From positions 1 to 25,725 of the forward strand of contig DATANR010000469.1 in NCBI GenBank assembly GCA_036266155.1: 25,725 bases of DNA, written 5' to 3'. Under the pieces are notes generated by a model that worked only from the letters and a program-made list of their open reading frames with translations, was not told the DNA's origin and searched no databases. Shown in pieces: positions 1-7,755 of the stretch. Origin of the DNA: SIAJ01 sp036266155 (GTDB lineage: Bacteria; Planctomycetota; Planctomycetia; Gemmatales; Gemmataceae). The first letter of the stretch is position 1. Each line of letters starts with the position of its first letter. Both the position numbers and the translations under genes were made by a program.

Positions 1-42
1 CACACAACGCCGTCGCCCTCGCTCCCGCTTCGGGCTCCGGCT
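1..42 (+). repeat. Left copy of 42-bp inverted repeat flanking the RAYT-like gene
   Basis: Positions 1-42 are the exact reverse complement of 639-680. A third copy, in the same orientation as this one, covers 742-777 (36 bp shared). The repeat contains a short CCCG/CGGG hairpin around a CTT loop. Because it starts at base 1, the element may extend outside the window. The arrangement around a Y1-type transposase gene resembles REP/BIME sequences mobilised by RAYT proteins. Confidence 0.8.
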
Positions 43-120
43 TTTTCGACCCTTTGGTTAGTAATGGACGTTTTCGTTACTTCCGCGCTGCGTGAAAAGC
101 CGCAACGAAAGGCCCAAAAC

Positions 121-594
121 ATGAAATGGCCTCTTGGATACTTCATCACGTGGACCACGTATGGCACTTGGCTTCATGGCGACGAACGCGGTTCTTTTGA
201 CCGAAATGGCGATTTCGTCCCTGCTGACCCGGCTCGGCGTGAAGCGGCCGAAGCGATCATGGTTGATGATCCAGTGATACTGTCAACTGAACAACGTGCC
301 GCCGTGGATGCGTTGTTGGTCGATGCCTGTGCGCGCCGCGATTGGGTATTACATGCACGCAATGTTCGGACGACGCACGTGCATGTCGTTGTGTCCGCTG
401 CCGTCGATGGTGAAATTGTGCGTAAGAAGCTCAAGGCGCTCGCGTCGAAGGAATTGTCAGAGCAGGCGGGATTGCCCGTTGACATGGGCAAGAATGGCGC
501 CAAGAAGTGGTGGACGGAGAAGGGCAATATTGAGGAAGTCGAGACGGAACGTCAATTGGCAGCGACGGTAGTTTATGTTGTCGAAATGCAATGA
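121..594 (+). CDS. REP-associated tyrosine transposase (RAYT-like, Y1_Tnp family)
   Basis: Probable single-strand DNA transposase of the IS200/RAYT type, which cuts and joins REP-like hairpins through a catalytic tyrosine. The 157-residue protein opens with a typical family segment (YFITWTTYGTWLHGDERG, residues 7-24). The HUH metal-binding pair is H86-V-H88, and Y152 near the C-terminus is the candidate nucleophile. I chose the ATG at 121 because the family motif begins seven residues later and a weak AAAGG-type site lies upstream. An upstream in-frame ATG at 64 would add 19 residues unlike the family. The gene lies between exact inverted 42-bp repeats (1-42 and 639-680), the pattern expected of a RAYT and its cognate repeats. 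Nothing is visibly broken. Whether it is active cannot be judged from sequence alone. Confidence 0.82.
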   Translation: MKWPLGYFITWTTYGTWLHGDERGSFDRNGDFVPADPARREAAEAIMVDDPVILSTEQRAAVDALLVDACARRDWVLHARNVRTTHVHVVVSAAVDGEIVRKKLKALASKELSEQAGLPVDMGKNGAKKWWTEKGNIEEVETERQLAATVVYVVEMQ

Positions 595-638
595 AGTTTC
601 CGGGCGAAAACCCCGATCGTCAACCGGTGGATCGGATC

Positions 639-680
639 AGCCGGAGCCCGAAGCGGGAGCGAGGGCGACGGCGTTGTGTG
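639..680 (-). repeat. Right (inverted) copy of the RAYT-flanking repeat
   Basis: Exact reverse complement of 1-42 across all 42 bases. Together with the direct copy at 742-777 it forms an inverted pair around a roughly 60-bp spacer, like a BIME unit. It lies in the 199-bp gap between the transposase stop and the purC stop, where no gene is seen. Confidence 0.85.
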
Positions 681-741
681 GTCGCCCTGCCAGCGTTGAA
701 GCGTTCCAGTTCCGCTTGGTAATACTCGAAGCAACTTGATG

Positions 742-777
742 ACGCCGTCGCCCTCGCTCCCGCTTCGGGCTCCGGCT
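742..777 (+). repeat. Third copy of the RAYT-associated repeat
   Basis: 36 bases identical to 7-42 and inverted relative to 639-680. It lies just downstream of the purC stop codon, so it would be at the 3' end of the purC transcript and could protect or terminate it. No T-run follows on the minus strand. Confidence 0.8.
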
Positions 778-793
778 AATCCGACGCGTCGTT

Positions 794-1681
794 TCACTCC
801 AGCCCCCGCCCCGTGATCTTCTCCACCGCCTCCAAATACTTGAGTCGCGTTCGCTCAACCACATCGCTCGGCAACTCCGGCGGCGGGCTGTTCTTGTCCC
901 AGGTGGTCGATTCCAACCAGTCGCGAACGAATTGTTTGTCGAACGACGCCTGGCTGCGGCCCGGTTCGTAACTGTCGCCCGGCCAGAAGCGTGAGCTATC
1001 GGGCGTGAGCACTTCGTCGATCAGGATCAATTCGCCGCTCGGCAGTCGGCCCCATTCGAACTTGGTGTCCGCGATGATGACGCCGCGATTGCGGGCGAAC
1101 TCGGCGGCCCGGATGTACACGTCGAGACTGCGTGCCCGTAGTTCGTTGGCCGTGTCGGGGCCGACGGCGTTGGCCATCTGGTTGAACGCGATGTTCTCGT
1201 CGTGCCCGGACTCCGCCTTGGTCGCGGGGGTGAAAATCGGCTCGGGCAACTCATCGCATTCACGCAATCCGGCCGGAAGTGAGACGCCGCACACGGCTCC
1301 AGTCCGCCGATAGTCCTTCCAGCCGGAGCCGGCCAGGTAGCCGCGGACGACGCACTCGACGGGGACGACATCCGTCTTGCGGACCAGCATCGCCCGGCCC
1401 GCGAACTCGGGGCCGCGGAACGCCGGAGGAAAGTCCGCCGAGTCGACGCTCAGCAAGTGGTTGGGGATATTGAGCCAGCGGAGCCAGAAGAGCGTCAGCG
1501 ATGTGAGCACGCGGCCCTTGTCCGGGATCGGCGTCGGCAGCACCCAGTCGAAGGCGCTGATCCGGTCGGTCGCGACGATGATGAGTCGGTCGCCGAGATC
1601 GTAGACGTCGCGGACCTTGCCCTGGCGACGCGGGTAACCGGGGACATTGCTCTCGCGCATCGGCTCGGGCACAGTCGTCAC
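794..1681 (-). CDS. purC: Phosphoribosylaminoimidazole-succinocarboxamide synthase (SAICAR synthase)
   Basis: Catalyses the ATP-dependent joining of CAIR and aspartate in cytosolic purine synthesis. The 295-residue protein has the family landmarks in order: GKVRDVY (21-27), the ATDRISAFDWVLPTPIPDKG segment (37-56), KAESGHDENI (155-164), ADTKFEWG (204-211) and DEVLTPDSSRFW (222-233). Length matches the single-domain enzyme. The start is a GTG whose bases overlap the TGA of pdxJ by four (GTGA), which suggests translational coupling. An ATG seven codons in (first base 1660) is the alternative. It is the last gene of a three-gene minus-strand run. The product call is secure; only the start is uncertain. 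Confidence 0.96.
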   Translation of the reverse strand: MTTVPEPMRESNVPGYPRRQGKVRDVYDLGDRLIIVATDRISAFDWVLPTPIPDKGRVLTSLTLFWLRWLNIPNHLLSVDSADFPPAFRGPEFAGRAMLVRKTDVVPVECVVRGYLAGSGWKDYRRTGAVCGVSLPAGLRECDELPEPIFTPATKAESGHDENIAFNQMANAVGPDTANELRARSLDVYIRAAEFARNRGVIIADTKFEWGRLPSGELILIDEVLTPDSSRFWPGDSYEPGRSQASFDKQFVRDWLESTTWDKNSPPPELPSDVVERTRLKYLEAVEKITGRGLE

Positions 1682-2412
1682 TTCTTGTTGGGGTAGTGTT
1701 CCGTCATCGCCGCCTTCATGTCGCGGACCGCCTGCACCATGCCGACGAGCACCGCTCGCGACACGATGCTGTGGCCGATGTTCAACTCCTCGACGCCCAC
1801 GATGCGGCAGACCGGCTTCACGTTGAAGTAGTTGAGACCGTGGCCCATATGCACGTGCAATCCGGCCGCGACGGCGTGGGCGGCGGCTCGAACTAATTGT
1901 TCCAGATGCGTCGCCGTCCCACCGGGCGTCACCGCGTCAGCATAGGCGCCGGTGTGAAACTCGATGGCGCGTACGCCGAGCTTGTGGGCGGAGTCGACCT
2001 GGTGCGGGTCCGGATCGATGAATAGAGCCACCGGAAGATCGGCCTGATGCAGCGCTCGCACCGTGTGCTCGACGACGGCGTAGTTGCCGACCACGTCCAG
2101 ACCGCCCTCAGTCGTCAATTCCTGGCGTTTCTCCGGCACCAGCGTGACCTGGTCCGGTTTCGTCTGTAAGGCGATGCGCACGATTTCATCGGAGCAGGCC
2201 ATCTCCAGGTTCAAGCCGGTCGGCACCGTTTCGCGAAGCACGTGCAGGTCACGATCCTGGATGTGCCGGCGATCTTCGCGGAGGTGAATCGTGATGCCGT
2301 CCGCTCCGCCGAGGATTGCTAGCGCCGCCGCGGTCACGGGGTCCGGCTCTTTCGCACGGCGGGCCTGCCGGACCGTCGCCACGTGGTCGATGTTCACGCC
2401 GAGGCGGATCAT
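1678..2412 (-). CDS. pdxJ: Pyridoxine 5'-phosphate synthase
   Basis: Condenses 1-deoxy-D-xylulose 5-phosphate with 3-amino-2-oxopropyl phosphate to give pyridoxine 5'-phosphate, the last ring-forming step of the DXP-dependent vitamin B6 route. The N-terminal NIDHVATVRQARR block, the GITIHLREDRRHIQD block, LNLEMACSDE and the C-terminal GHGLNY phosphate-site motif are all present in a 244-residue protein, the usual length. I take the ATG at 2412, which shares one base with the stop of the upstream membrane-protein gene (TGATG). A TTG one codon earlier is also open. The overlaps on both sides point to one transcript for the membrane protein, pdxJ and purC. Confidence 0.96.
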   Translation of the reverse strand: MIRLGVNIDHVATVRQARRAKEPDPVTAAALAILGGADGITIHLREDRRHIQDRDLHVLRETVPTGLNLEMACSDEIVRIALQTKPDQVTLVPEKRQELTTEGGLDVVGNYAVVEHTVRALHQADLPVALFIDPDPHQVDSAHKLGVRAIEFHTGAYADAVTPGGTATHLEQLVRAAAHAVAAGLHVHMGHGLNYFNVKPVCRIVGVEELNIGHSIVSRAVLVGMVQAVRDMKAAMTEHYPNKK

Positions 2413-3041
2413 CAATGCGTCTCCAGCCGCGAATGTGCCGCCGTGTCCGGGTCGTTGTGCACGAGCGACACCGGCACCGGGCGTGCGTGCAGGCCCGATA
2501 ACACGCCCGCGACCATCTGCCGGTAGCGAACAACTTCGCGCATCACCACCTTATACAGCAGAATCGCCAGCACGATCTCGAATACGCGTTCGAGGATGTG
2601 CTTGAAAATCGGGATATCGAGCAGGGTGTGGTTGAACAGGACGTAGTTGGCGCCGAACAGAAGCAGGATCAACGGCACCATCAACTGCGTCGACCGGCGG
2701 ACGCGATAGCGCGGGTCCATGTACATGCGGACGGTCGAGCCGAAGTCGCGCATCAGGTCGACGAGGAGCCAGGGACGACGCAAAGCGTTGACGGCATTCA
2801 GCGTCGTTTGCCCTCCGGGGACGAGCGACGCCGGGATCGACAACTCGGGGACGGGAGCGTTAACGGCGATGGCGGCGTCGCGGCGATCGCGAATGTCGCC
2901 GACGACGATCTCGGCTAACTCTGAAAGCGTGTGCCGCAACTCGGCGACTTCGCCTTCGAGGTGGCGCAGGCGCTCCGTCAAGCTGCCGCTCGGCTCGTCG
3001 TGCGCGTCGGCGTGGGCGGGTTCCTCAAGAATGGCGCTCAT
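2412..3041 (-). CDS. Coiled-coil protein with two membrane helices, function unknown
   Basis: I do not recognise this 209-residue protein as a named family. Residues 20-48 form a heptad-like charged helix (LTERLRHLEGEVAELRHTL). Residues 60-115 look soluble, with a YMDPRYRVRR basic patch just before the membrane. Hydrophobic helices follow at about 118-137 and 148-168, leaving a short basic tail. Both ends are therefore probably cytoplasmic. A GGAAGG-type ribosome site lies about 5 bases before the ATG. Its stop overlaps the pdxJ start, so it is probably the first gene of an operon with pdxJ and purC. No feature links it to B6 or purine chemistry, so co-transcription may be the only connection. 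Confidence 0.75.
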   Translation of the reverse strand: MSAILEEPAHADAHDEPSGSLTERLRHLEGEVAELRHTLSELAEIVVGDIRDRRDAAIAVNAPVPELSIPASLVPGGQTTLNAVNALRRPWLLVDLMRDFGSTVRMYMDPRYRVRRSTQLMVPLILLLFGANYVLFNHTLLDIPIFKHILERVFEIVLAILLYKVVMREVVRYRQMVAGVLSGLHARPVPVSLVHNDPDTAAHSRLETH

Positions 3042-3135
3042 GGCCCCTTCCCGCGGCGTGATTGCGGACCGGAGAGTGGCCCGTCTACACCGTTATTCGT
3101 CACGATACCGCGTTTATCCTAACGCGACCAGCACT

Positions 3136-3178
3136 TAAAAACGCAAGCGAGCCTGCCCCACGCGGGACAGGCTCGCTC
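3136..3178 (-). terminator. Rho-independent terminator of the HU gene
   Basis: Stem GCGAGCCTG (3147-3155) pairs with CAGGCTCGC (3168-3176), with three further inner C-G pairs after a mismatch. Read on the minus strand it is followed shortly by a run of five T (3141-3137). It lies 22 bases past the HU stop codon and isolates HU from the pdxJ-purC operon. Confidence 0.8.
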
Positions 3179-3197
3179 CCAATTGTTTTCCCGTCCC

Positions 3198-3530
3198 TTA
3201 CTTGAGGGATTCAGAAAAGGCCTTCAGAGCACGGGCCCGAACCTTCACGCTGGCGGGCTTCGGCTTGGTGATGATGAACTCACCCGGCTTGAACGGGTTC
3301 GGCCGCTTCTCGCCGCCCTTGGTTGCGTCCTTCTTAACGGCAGTCAACTTCAACAGGCCAGGAACGGTGATGACGCCGGGGCCCTTCTTGCCAAGTTGCC
3401 CGGTCACCACGCTTTCGAGGGCGGCGAAGAACTTCTTCACGTCCGCCTTGCTCGCTTCCGAAGCCGCCGCGACGGCATCGTAAATTTGGCCCTTCGTCAT
3501 CGACTTTGCCTTAGCCTTGGCTTTCGCCAT
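3198..3530 (-). CDS. HU/IHF-family DNA-binding protein
   Basis: Small nucleoid protein expected to bend and compact DNA as a dimer. The 110 residues contain the helical dimerisation half (MTKGQIYDAVAAASEASKADVKKFFAALES), the VITVPGLLKLTAVKKDA strand pair and a modified DNA-binding arm whose KRPNPFKPGE replaces the usual RNPxTGE. A Lys/Ala tract (AKAKAKAK) precedes the domain. An internal ATG at residue 11 could exclude it, but a GGGAG site 7 bases before the first ATG supports the longer form. The gene is monocistronic: promoter at 3581-3609, terminator at 3136-3178. The altered arm means its sequence preference may differ from E. coli HU. Confidence 0.9.
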   Translation of the reverse strand: MAKAKAKAKSMTKGQIYDAVAAASEASKADVKKFFAALESVVTGQLGKKGPGVITVPGLLKLTAVKKDATKGGEKRPNPFKPGEFIITKPKPASVKVRARALKAFSESLK

Positions 3531-3580
3531 GTTCCATCTCCCGCGAAAAAGTAGGGAAATCCAGTTGAATCCTAATGGCG

Positions 3581-3609
3581 AGGGTAAGGGCGAGACCCGC
3601 GCCTGTCAA
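3581..3609 (-). promoter_or_regulatory. Sigma-70-type promoter of the HU gene
   Basis: On the minus strand a perfect -35 TTGACA (3609-3604) is followed after 17 bases by TACCCT (3586-3581). A start near 3574 would give a leader of about 44 bases before the HU ATG, with a GGGAG ribosome site. Confidence 0.6.
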
Positions 3610-3729
3610 TGTTCGTCGTGCGAAAATCCCGTATTTTTTCGCGGTTTCTCCACGTCGCCGATCTGCCCGTGCAATTTTCCCTGAGATTTGCGATGATTTC
3701 GATCGAAGAACCTCTCGGCGACCCGCGCG

Positions 3730-3735
3730 TATAAT
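3730..3735 (+). promoter_or_regulatory. Perfect -10 box upstream of the coiled-coil membrane protein
   Basis: TATAAT at 3730-3735, 38 bases before the ATG at 3774, which has a CGGAG ribosome site. No convincing -35 box lies 16-18 bases upstream, so activator dependence or a weak promoter is possible. It shares a 243-bp divergent gap with the HU promoter. Confidence 0.45.
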
Positions 3736-3773
3736 CGTGACGGCTGCGCTCAGCTGAACGATCGGAGTCCGCA

Positions 3774-5297
3774 ATGCGACGCATTTTCCTGTTGAGCTTG
3801 GGTACTTTGGAGGCTCTGATCGCGTCTGCACTTTTGACCATCGGCCTGCGCTTGCCCTCGCACGGCGATGTCGCAGCTAATTTCGCGCGCGTTGAAAAAG
3901 TCACCGACGGAACCGAGAAACAGGTTCGGCTCATGCGCGAACAGGTAGCCGACGTCCGCAAGCAGGACCTGGCGACGAAGGCCGATGAACTGCGCCGACA
4001 CACGCGCACCGCGGCGGATACAGCGAGCCGTCAGCAGATTGACTTCAAGACCGTCGACGCCATCGCCCGATCGCTCGCCGATGTTTCGCGGGGCCTCAAT
4101 ACCTGGGCCGACACCGTCGACGCCGAGCGCATGAAAAAGGTGAGCGCCGGCCTCGGCGAAGCGGCCGCGTTCCTCGAAACCGGCGTGGCCGATCCGGCCG
4201 AGAAATCCGCGACCGATCTCGAGACCGCCCTCGGCACGCTTGAGAAGGACTCGGTCAAGCTCGCCGCCCTGCTCCGCCAGACACCGGCCGATCTCAAATC
4301 CGCTCGGGCCATCTACGACGGCCTCGGCGCCTTCGACACCGGCCTCGACAAGCTGGCCGAACTGTTCAAGGCCGAACGCATGGATGCCATGAAAGACGGG
4401 ATGGCCGGCCTCGATACATCGCTTGCCAGCACCGCGGATCAGGTCGACAAAGTGAGCGGTTACTCGTATCCGGTCGTCACGTTTAACGGTCTGAAGCCAA
4501 GCGTCGAAATGCAAAAGTTCTGGCCCGACGCCGACAAAGTTTCCGAGGGGCTCAAGAAGGCGAGCAAGGGCGCGCAGGCGGCCAACAAGGAACTGGAATT
4601 GATGCACAAGTCGCTGCCGGACCTCCGCAAGGCGCTGGTCGAAAGCCGTAAGTCCGTCGGCCAGACACGTGAATCACTGGGAGCGGCCCTCAAGCAACAG
4701 GCCGAGACGGAAAAGATGCTTAAGGCCGTTCCCGAGCAGACGGCCGCGCTCGCGGAAGCGATGCCCAAGATCGGTCGCACGCTCGCCACCATGCTCCACG
4801 AAACGAAGCGACTGCGTGAACTGGCCACGGGACTCAAGGCGGTGCGCAAGACGCTCGACGACACCTTGAAAGCCTGGCCCGACGTGGCTCTCGGTCTCAA
4901 GAAGTCGTCGGCCGTACTGGAACAGGCCAAACTTCAACTCGACTCCGCGTCGGCCAATCGCGAGGAATACGAAAAGGCCATGGAAAGCTCCACACGCGTG
5001 GCCCGGTCGCTCGCGGACCTGTTGCCGCTTTTCACAGATCAACTTGACAGCCGGCTCGGTCAACAGGAAGCGTCGCTGGAGCAAATGGAAAACGGGCTCG
5101 CCGAGGTGAACCAGTCGTTGCCGGTGATGGAGGAGAAGACGAGCGACCTGGTGCGGACGGTGAAGTGGCTGCTGTATCTCGTGGCCGCGCTGGTGGCGTT
5201 GCACGCGGCGTATGTTCTGATTGATGCGACCACCGCCGCTCGCGGCGTAGCGCGAGCGCGCTACGCCGCAAGCGGCGATTCCAAAACTCCTACTTGA
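3774..5297 (+). CDS. Long coiled-coil protein anchored by terminal membrane helices, function unknown
   Basis: The 507-residue protein has a hydrophobic N-terminal helix (about 4-27, signal anchor or signal peptide) and a C-terminal helix (about 464-484). Between them lie some 430 residues of charged, Ala/Leu/Lys-rich helix with heptad spacing and few glycines or prolines. The only break is around residue 225 (SGYSYPVVTFNGLKPS). The layout resembles a periplasmic spacer or a chemoreceptor-like helical bundle, but I see no methylation or kinase-coupling hairpin. The last 20 or so residues (ARGVARARYAAS) are encoded by a palindromic repeat at 5234-5277. The stop codon overlaps the convergent glnN stop by 8 bp. 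The start has a good CGGAG site and an upstream TATAAT. No function assigned. Confidence 0.75.
   Translation: MRRIFLLSLGTLEALIASALLTIGLRLPSHGDVAANFARVEKVTDGTEKQVRLMREQVADVRKQDLATKADELRRHTRTAADTASRQQIDFKTVDAIARSLADVSRGLNTWADTVDAERMKKVSAGLGEAAAFLETGVADPAEKSATDLETALGTLEKDSVKLAALLRQTPADLKSARAIYDGLGAFDTGLDKLAELFKAERMDAMKDGMAGLDTSLASTADQVDKVSGYSYPVVTFNGLKPSVEMQKFWPDADKVSEGLKKASKGAQAANKELELMHKSLPDLRKALVESRKSVGQTRESLGAALKQQAETEKMLKAVPEQTAALAEAMPKIGRTLATMLHETKRLRELATGLKAVRKTLDDTLKAWPDVALGLKKSSAVLEQAKLQLDSASANREEYEKAMESSTRVARSLADLLPLFTDQLDSRLGQQEASLEQMENGLAEVNQSLPVMEEKTSDLVRTVKWLLYLVAALVALHAAYVLIDATTAARGVARARYAASGDSKTPT
5234..5277. repeat. 44-bp palindrome in the 3' end of the coiled-coil gene
   Basis: Arms 5234-5254 and 5257-5277 are complementary at 20 of 21 positions around a 2-base centre. 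Twenty bases of one arm recur at 16224-16243, at the end of ispG, so this is a dispersed palindromic repeat and not part of the ancestral coding sequence. It lies between two convergent stop codons but has no T-run on either side. Confidence 0.8.
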
Positions 5298-7473
5298 TAA
5301 ACAACATCTCCCGATACGTCGGGATCGGCCACAGGTCGTCGGCGACGAGCGTTTCCAGCTTGTCGGCGGCGGTGCGGACGGAGTTCATCGCGGGGATGAG
5401 CTTGTCGCGCGTGTGCTTGGCGTGGTCGATCAATTCGCCCTCGGCGTGGTGGCCAAGCGCGCCGTCCAGGTCCGCAAGGCCCTTCTGCAAATCGTTGATC
5501 GCGTTCGTCACGGTCTTCAGCAAAGCCGCCTGGCTTGCGTTGTCAATTCCCGCCGCCTTGACCGCCGCCACGGTCGTGGCCACTTCGCCCTGGTAACGCA
5601 GACATGCCGGCAGAATCTGCGTCTGGCCCATGAATCGCGTCAGCTTGGCCTCGATCGCTACCGTCTTGACGTAGGTCTCGACGAGGATGTTGTAACGGCT
5701 CTTCAATTCGCCTTCGCTGTAGACCTTGTACTTCTTGAACAACTCGATCGAGTCCTTGCGGATCACGACTGGCAGCGAGTCGACGGTGTTCTTCAAGTTC
5801 GGCAGGCCGCGCTTCTCGGCCTCCTTGTGCCACTCTTCGGAGTAGCCGTCGCCGTTGAACAGTACTTTCTTGCTCTCCTTGATGATGCCGGGAAGCAGTT
5901 CCGACATGGCCGCTGGCAGGCTCTTGCCGGCCACAGTGGCCTTTTCGAGATTGGTCGCGATGAAGTCGAGCGACTCGGCCACGATCGTGTTGAGCACCGT
6001 GTTCGGTCCGGCGATCGACTGTGAGCTGCCGACAGCCCGGAACTCGAACTTGTTGCCGGTGAATGCGAAGGGGCTTGTACGGTTGCGGTCGCCGGCGTCC
6101 TTCGGCAGCTTCGGCAGAACCGTGACGCCGATGTCCATGAACCCGCCGGCCTTCGTCGATTTCGGCGGGCCCTGTTCGAGTTGATCGATGATGTCCTGAA
6201 GCTGATCGCCGAGGAAGATCGAGATGATCGCCGGCGGGGCCTCGTTGGCGCCGAGACGGTGATCGTTCGCCGCGCTGGCGACCGCCACGCGGAGCAACTC
6301 GGGGTACTTCGCGACCGAGCGGATCACGGCCGTGCAGAAGACCAGGAACTGCGCGTTGTCGTGCGGCGTGTCGCCGGGGTTGAGCAGGTTCTCGCCGTCG
6401 TCGGTCGACATCGACCAGTTATTGTGCTTGCCCGACCCGTTGATGCCGGCGAACGGCTTCTCGTGGAATAGCGCCGCCAGGCCGTACTTCGGGGCCGTCT
6501 TGCGGATGATCTCCATGACGAGCTGGTTGTGGTCGGTCGCCAGGTTCGAGTCCTCGAAGATCGGCGCGATCTCATACTGGCTGGGTGCGACTTCGTTGTG
6601 TCGAGTCTTGACCGGGATGCCGAGCTTGAACATCTCGGTCTCGGCGTCGGCCATGCAGGCGAGGATGCGCTCCGGGATGGCCCCGAAGTACTGGTCCTCC
6701 ATCTCCTGGCCCTTCGGCGGCGTGGCCCCGAAGAGCGTGCGGCCGGCGTTCACAAGGTCCGGGCGGGCCATGAAGAACTGCCGGTCGATCAGGAAATACT
6801 CCTGCTCAGGGCCGACCGTCGTGTAGACCTTGCTGACCTGCTTGCCGAACAGCTTCAGGATGCGCTTCGCTTGGGTCGACAGAGCGTCCATCGAGCGCAA
6901 GAGGGGGGTCTTCTTGTCGAGCGCTTCGTGCGTCCAGGAGACGAACGCCGTCGGGATGACGAGCGTGGCGCCGTTCGGCGCCTCCATAATGTACGGCGGG
7001 CTGGTCGGGTCCCAGGCCGTGTAGCCGCGGGCTTCGAACGTGGCCCGCAAGCCGCCCGACGGGAACGACGACGCGTCCGGTTCGCCCTTCACCAGTTCCT
7101 TGCCTGAGAACTCAGCGATGGCCGTCCCGTCGCCGTTCGGGCTGATGAAGCTGTCGTGCTTCTCGGCCGTGATGCCGGTCATCGGCTGGAACAGGTGCGT
7201 GAAGTGCGTCGCGCCCTTTTCCATCGCCCAATCACGCAGCGCGCTGGCGAAGGCGTCGGCTACGTCTTCCGACAGACGCTCGCCCTTCTTGATCGTCTTC
7301 TGCAACGCCTTGAAGATCGGCTTCGGCAGCCGCTGCCGCTGGGCCGCTTCGTTGAACACGTTTTCGCCGAAGACGTCGACGAAGTGCAATTTCTTGAAGT
7401 CGAGCTTGTCGAGTTTGTGCTCGGTCGTCGCGATGTTGTGGATAATCTTGTGGCGTCCGGTCGACGTAGTCAT
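5290..7473 (-). CDS. glnN: Type III glutamine synthetase
   Basis: ATP-dependent synthesis of glutamine from glutamate and ammonium, by the large dodecameric GSIII class. The 727 residues match the family length. Active-site motifs are intact: GPEQEYF (221-227, both metal glutamates), HNEVAPSQYE (292-301), GINGSGKHNNWS (343-354, metal histidine), ANDHRLGANEAPP (402-414, flap glutamate) and a later FEFR segment. The frame is open for 92 more codons upstream, but those would translate the palindrome at 7651-7706. The ATG at 7473 begins the family N-terminus and has a GAGG 12 bases away. It lies downstream of glnK and amt on the same strand and probably supplies most of the GS activity of this locus. 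Confidence 0.95.
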   Translation of the reverse strand: MTTSTGRHKIIHNIATTEHKLDKLDFKKLHFVDVFGENVFNEAAQRQRLPKPIFKALQKTIKKGERLSEDVADAFASALRDWAMEKGATHFTHLFQPMTGITAEKHDSFISPNGDGTAIAEFSGKELVKGEPDASSFPSGGLRATFEARGYTAWDPTSPPYIMEAPNGATLVIPTAFVSWTHEALDKKTPLLRSMDALSTQAKRILKLFGKQVSKVYTTVGPEQEYFLIDRQFFMARPDLVNAGRTLFGATPPKGQEMEDQYFGAIPERILACMADAETEMFKLGIPVKTRHNEVAPSQYEIAPIFEDSNLATDHNQLVMEIIRKTAPKYGLAALFHEKPFAGINGSGKHNNWSMSTDDGENLLNPGDTPHDNAQFLVFCTAVIRSVAKYPELLRVAVASAANDHRLGANEAPPAIISIFLGDQLQDIIDQLEQGPPKSTKAGGFMDIGVTVLPKLPKDAGDRNRTSPFAFTGNKFEFRAVGSSQSIAGPNTVLNTIVAESLDFIATNLEKATVAGKSLPAAMSELLPGIIKESKKVLFNGDGYSEEWHKEAEKRGLPNLKNTVDSLPVVIRKDSIELFKKYKVYSEGELKSRYNILVETYVKTVAIEAKLTRFMGQTQILPACLRYQGEVATTVAAVKAAGIDNASQAALLKTVTNAINDLQKGLADLDGALGHHAEGELIDHAKHTRDKLIPAMNSVRTAADKLETLVADDLWPIPTYREMLFIK

Positions 7474-7755
7474 GGGTGGAACAATCCTCAATGGATGGAG
7501 AGCGTGCGGGTGTTGTGGGCGTATTACGATTTTCCGGGGCGACGGCCAACAACAATTGGTCCAGGTCGGTGATGTCTCACTTTTACTTATGGTCGTTGTT
7601 CGCTCCGAGGCAGTGCAGCAATTGTGAGAGATACTGCAACTCGGTTCTTCGTGGGGCAGGCCTCCCGGCCTGCCTTCGTCATGGCAGGCCGGGAGGCCTG
7701 CCCCACAAGAAAACACCTTTTCACTCCGCGAACGGCGACAAACTGACACACGACT
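7474..7755. other. 282-bp glnK-glnN gap with a large hairpin
   Basis: No gene is supported here. The gap holds the perfect palindrome at 7651-7706 and about 175 bases of less GC-rich leader to glnN. I searched the minus strand for a GGCA-N6-TTGC sigma-54 site and found none. Whether glnN is read from amt-glnK or from its own promoter cannot be told. Confidence 0.5.
7651..7706. repeat. Perfect 24-bp inverted repeat (REP/MITE-like hairpin)
   Basis: Arm 7651-7674 (GTGGGGCAGGCCTCCCGGCC plus four bases) is exactly complementary to 7683-7706 around an 8-base loop. The pairing continues for five more A-T pairs past a one-base bulge. No T-run follows in either direction, so it is not a standard terminator. 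Similar GGCAGGCC-rich palindromes are, to my memory, common in planctomycete genomes; that is unchecked. Confidence 0.8.

Noticed and set aside
7474..7749. 92-codon upstream extension of the glnN frame
   Set aside because: It would translate the hairpin at 7651-7706, has no family similarity and lacks a ribosome site; the ATG at 7473 starts the recognisable GSIII N-terminus.
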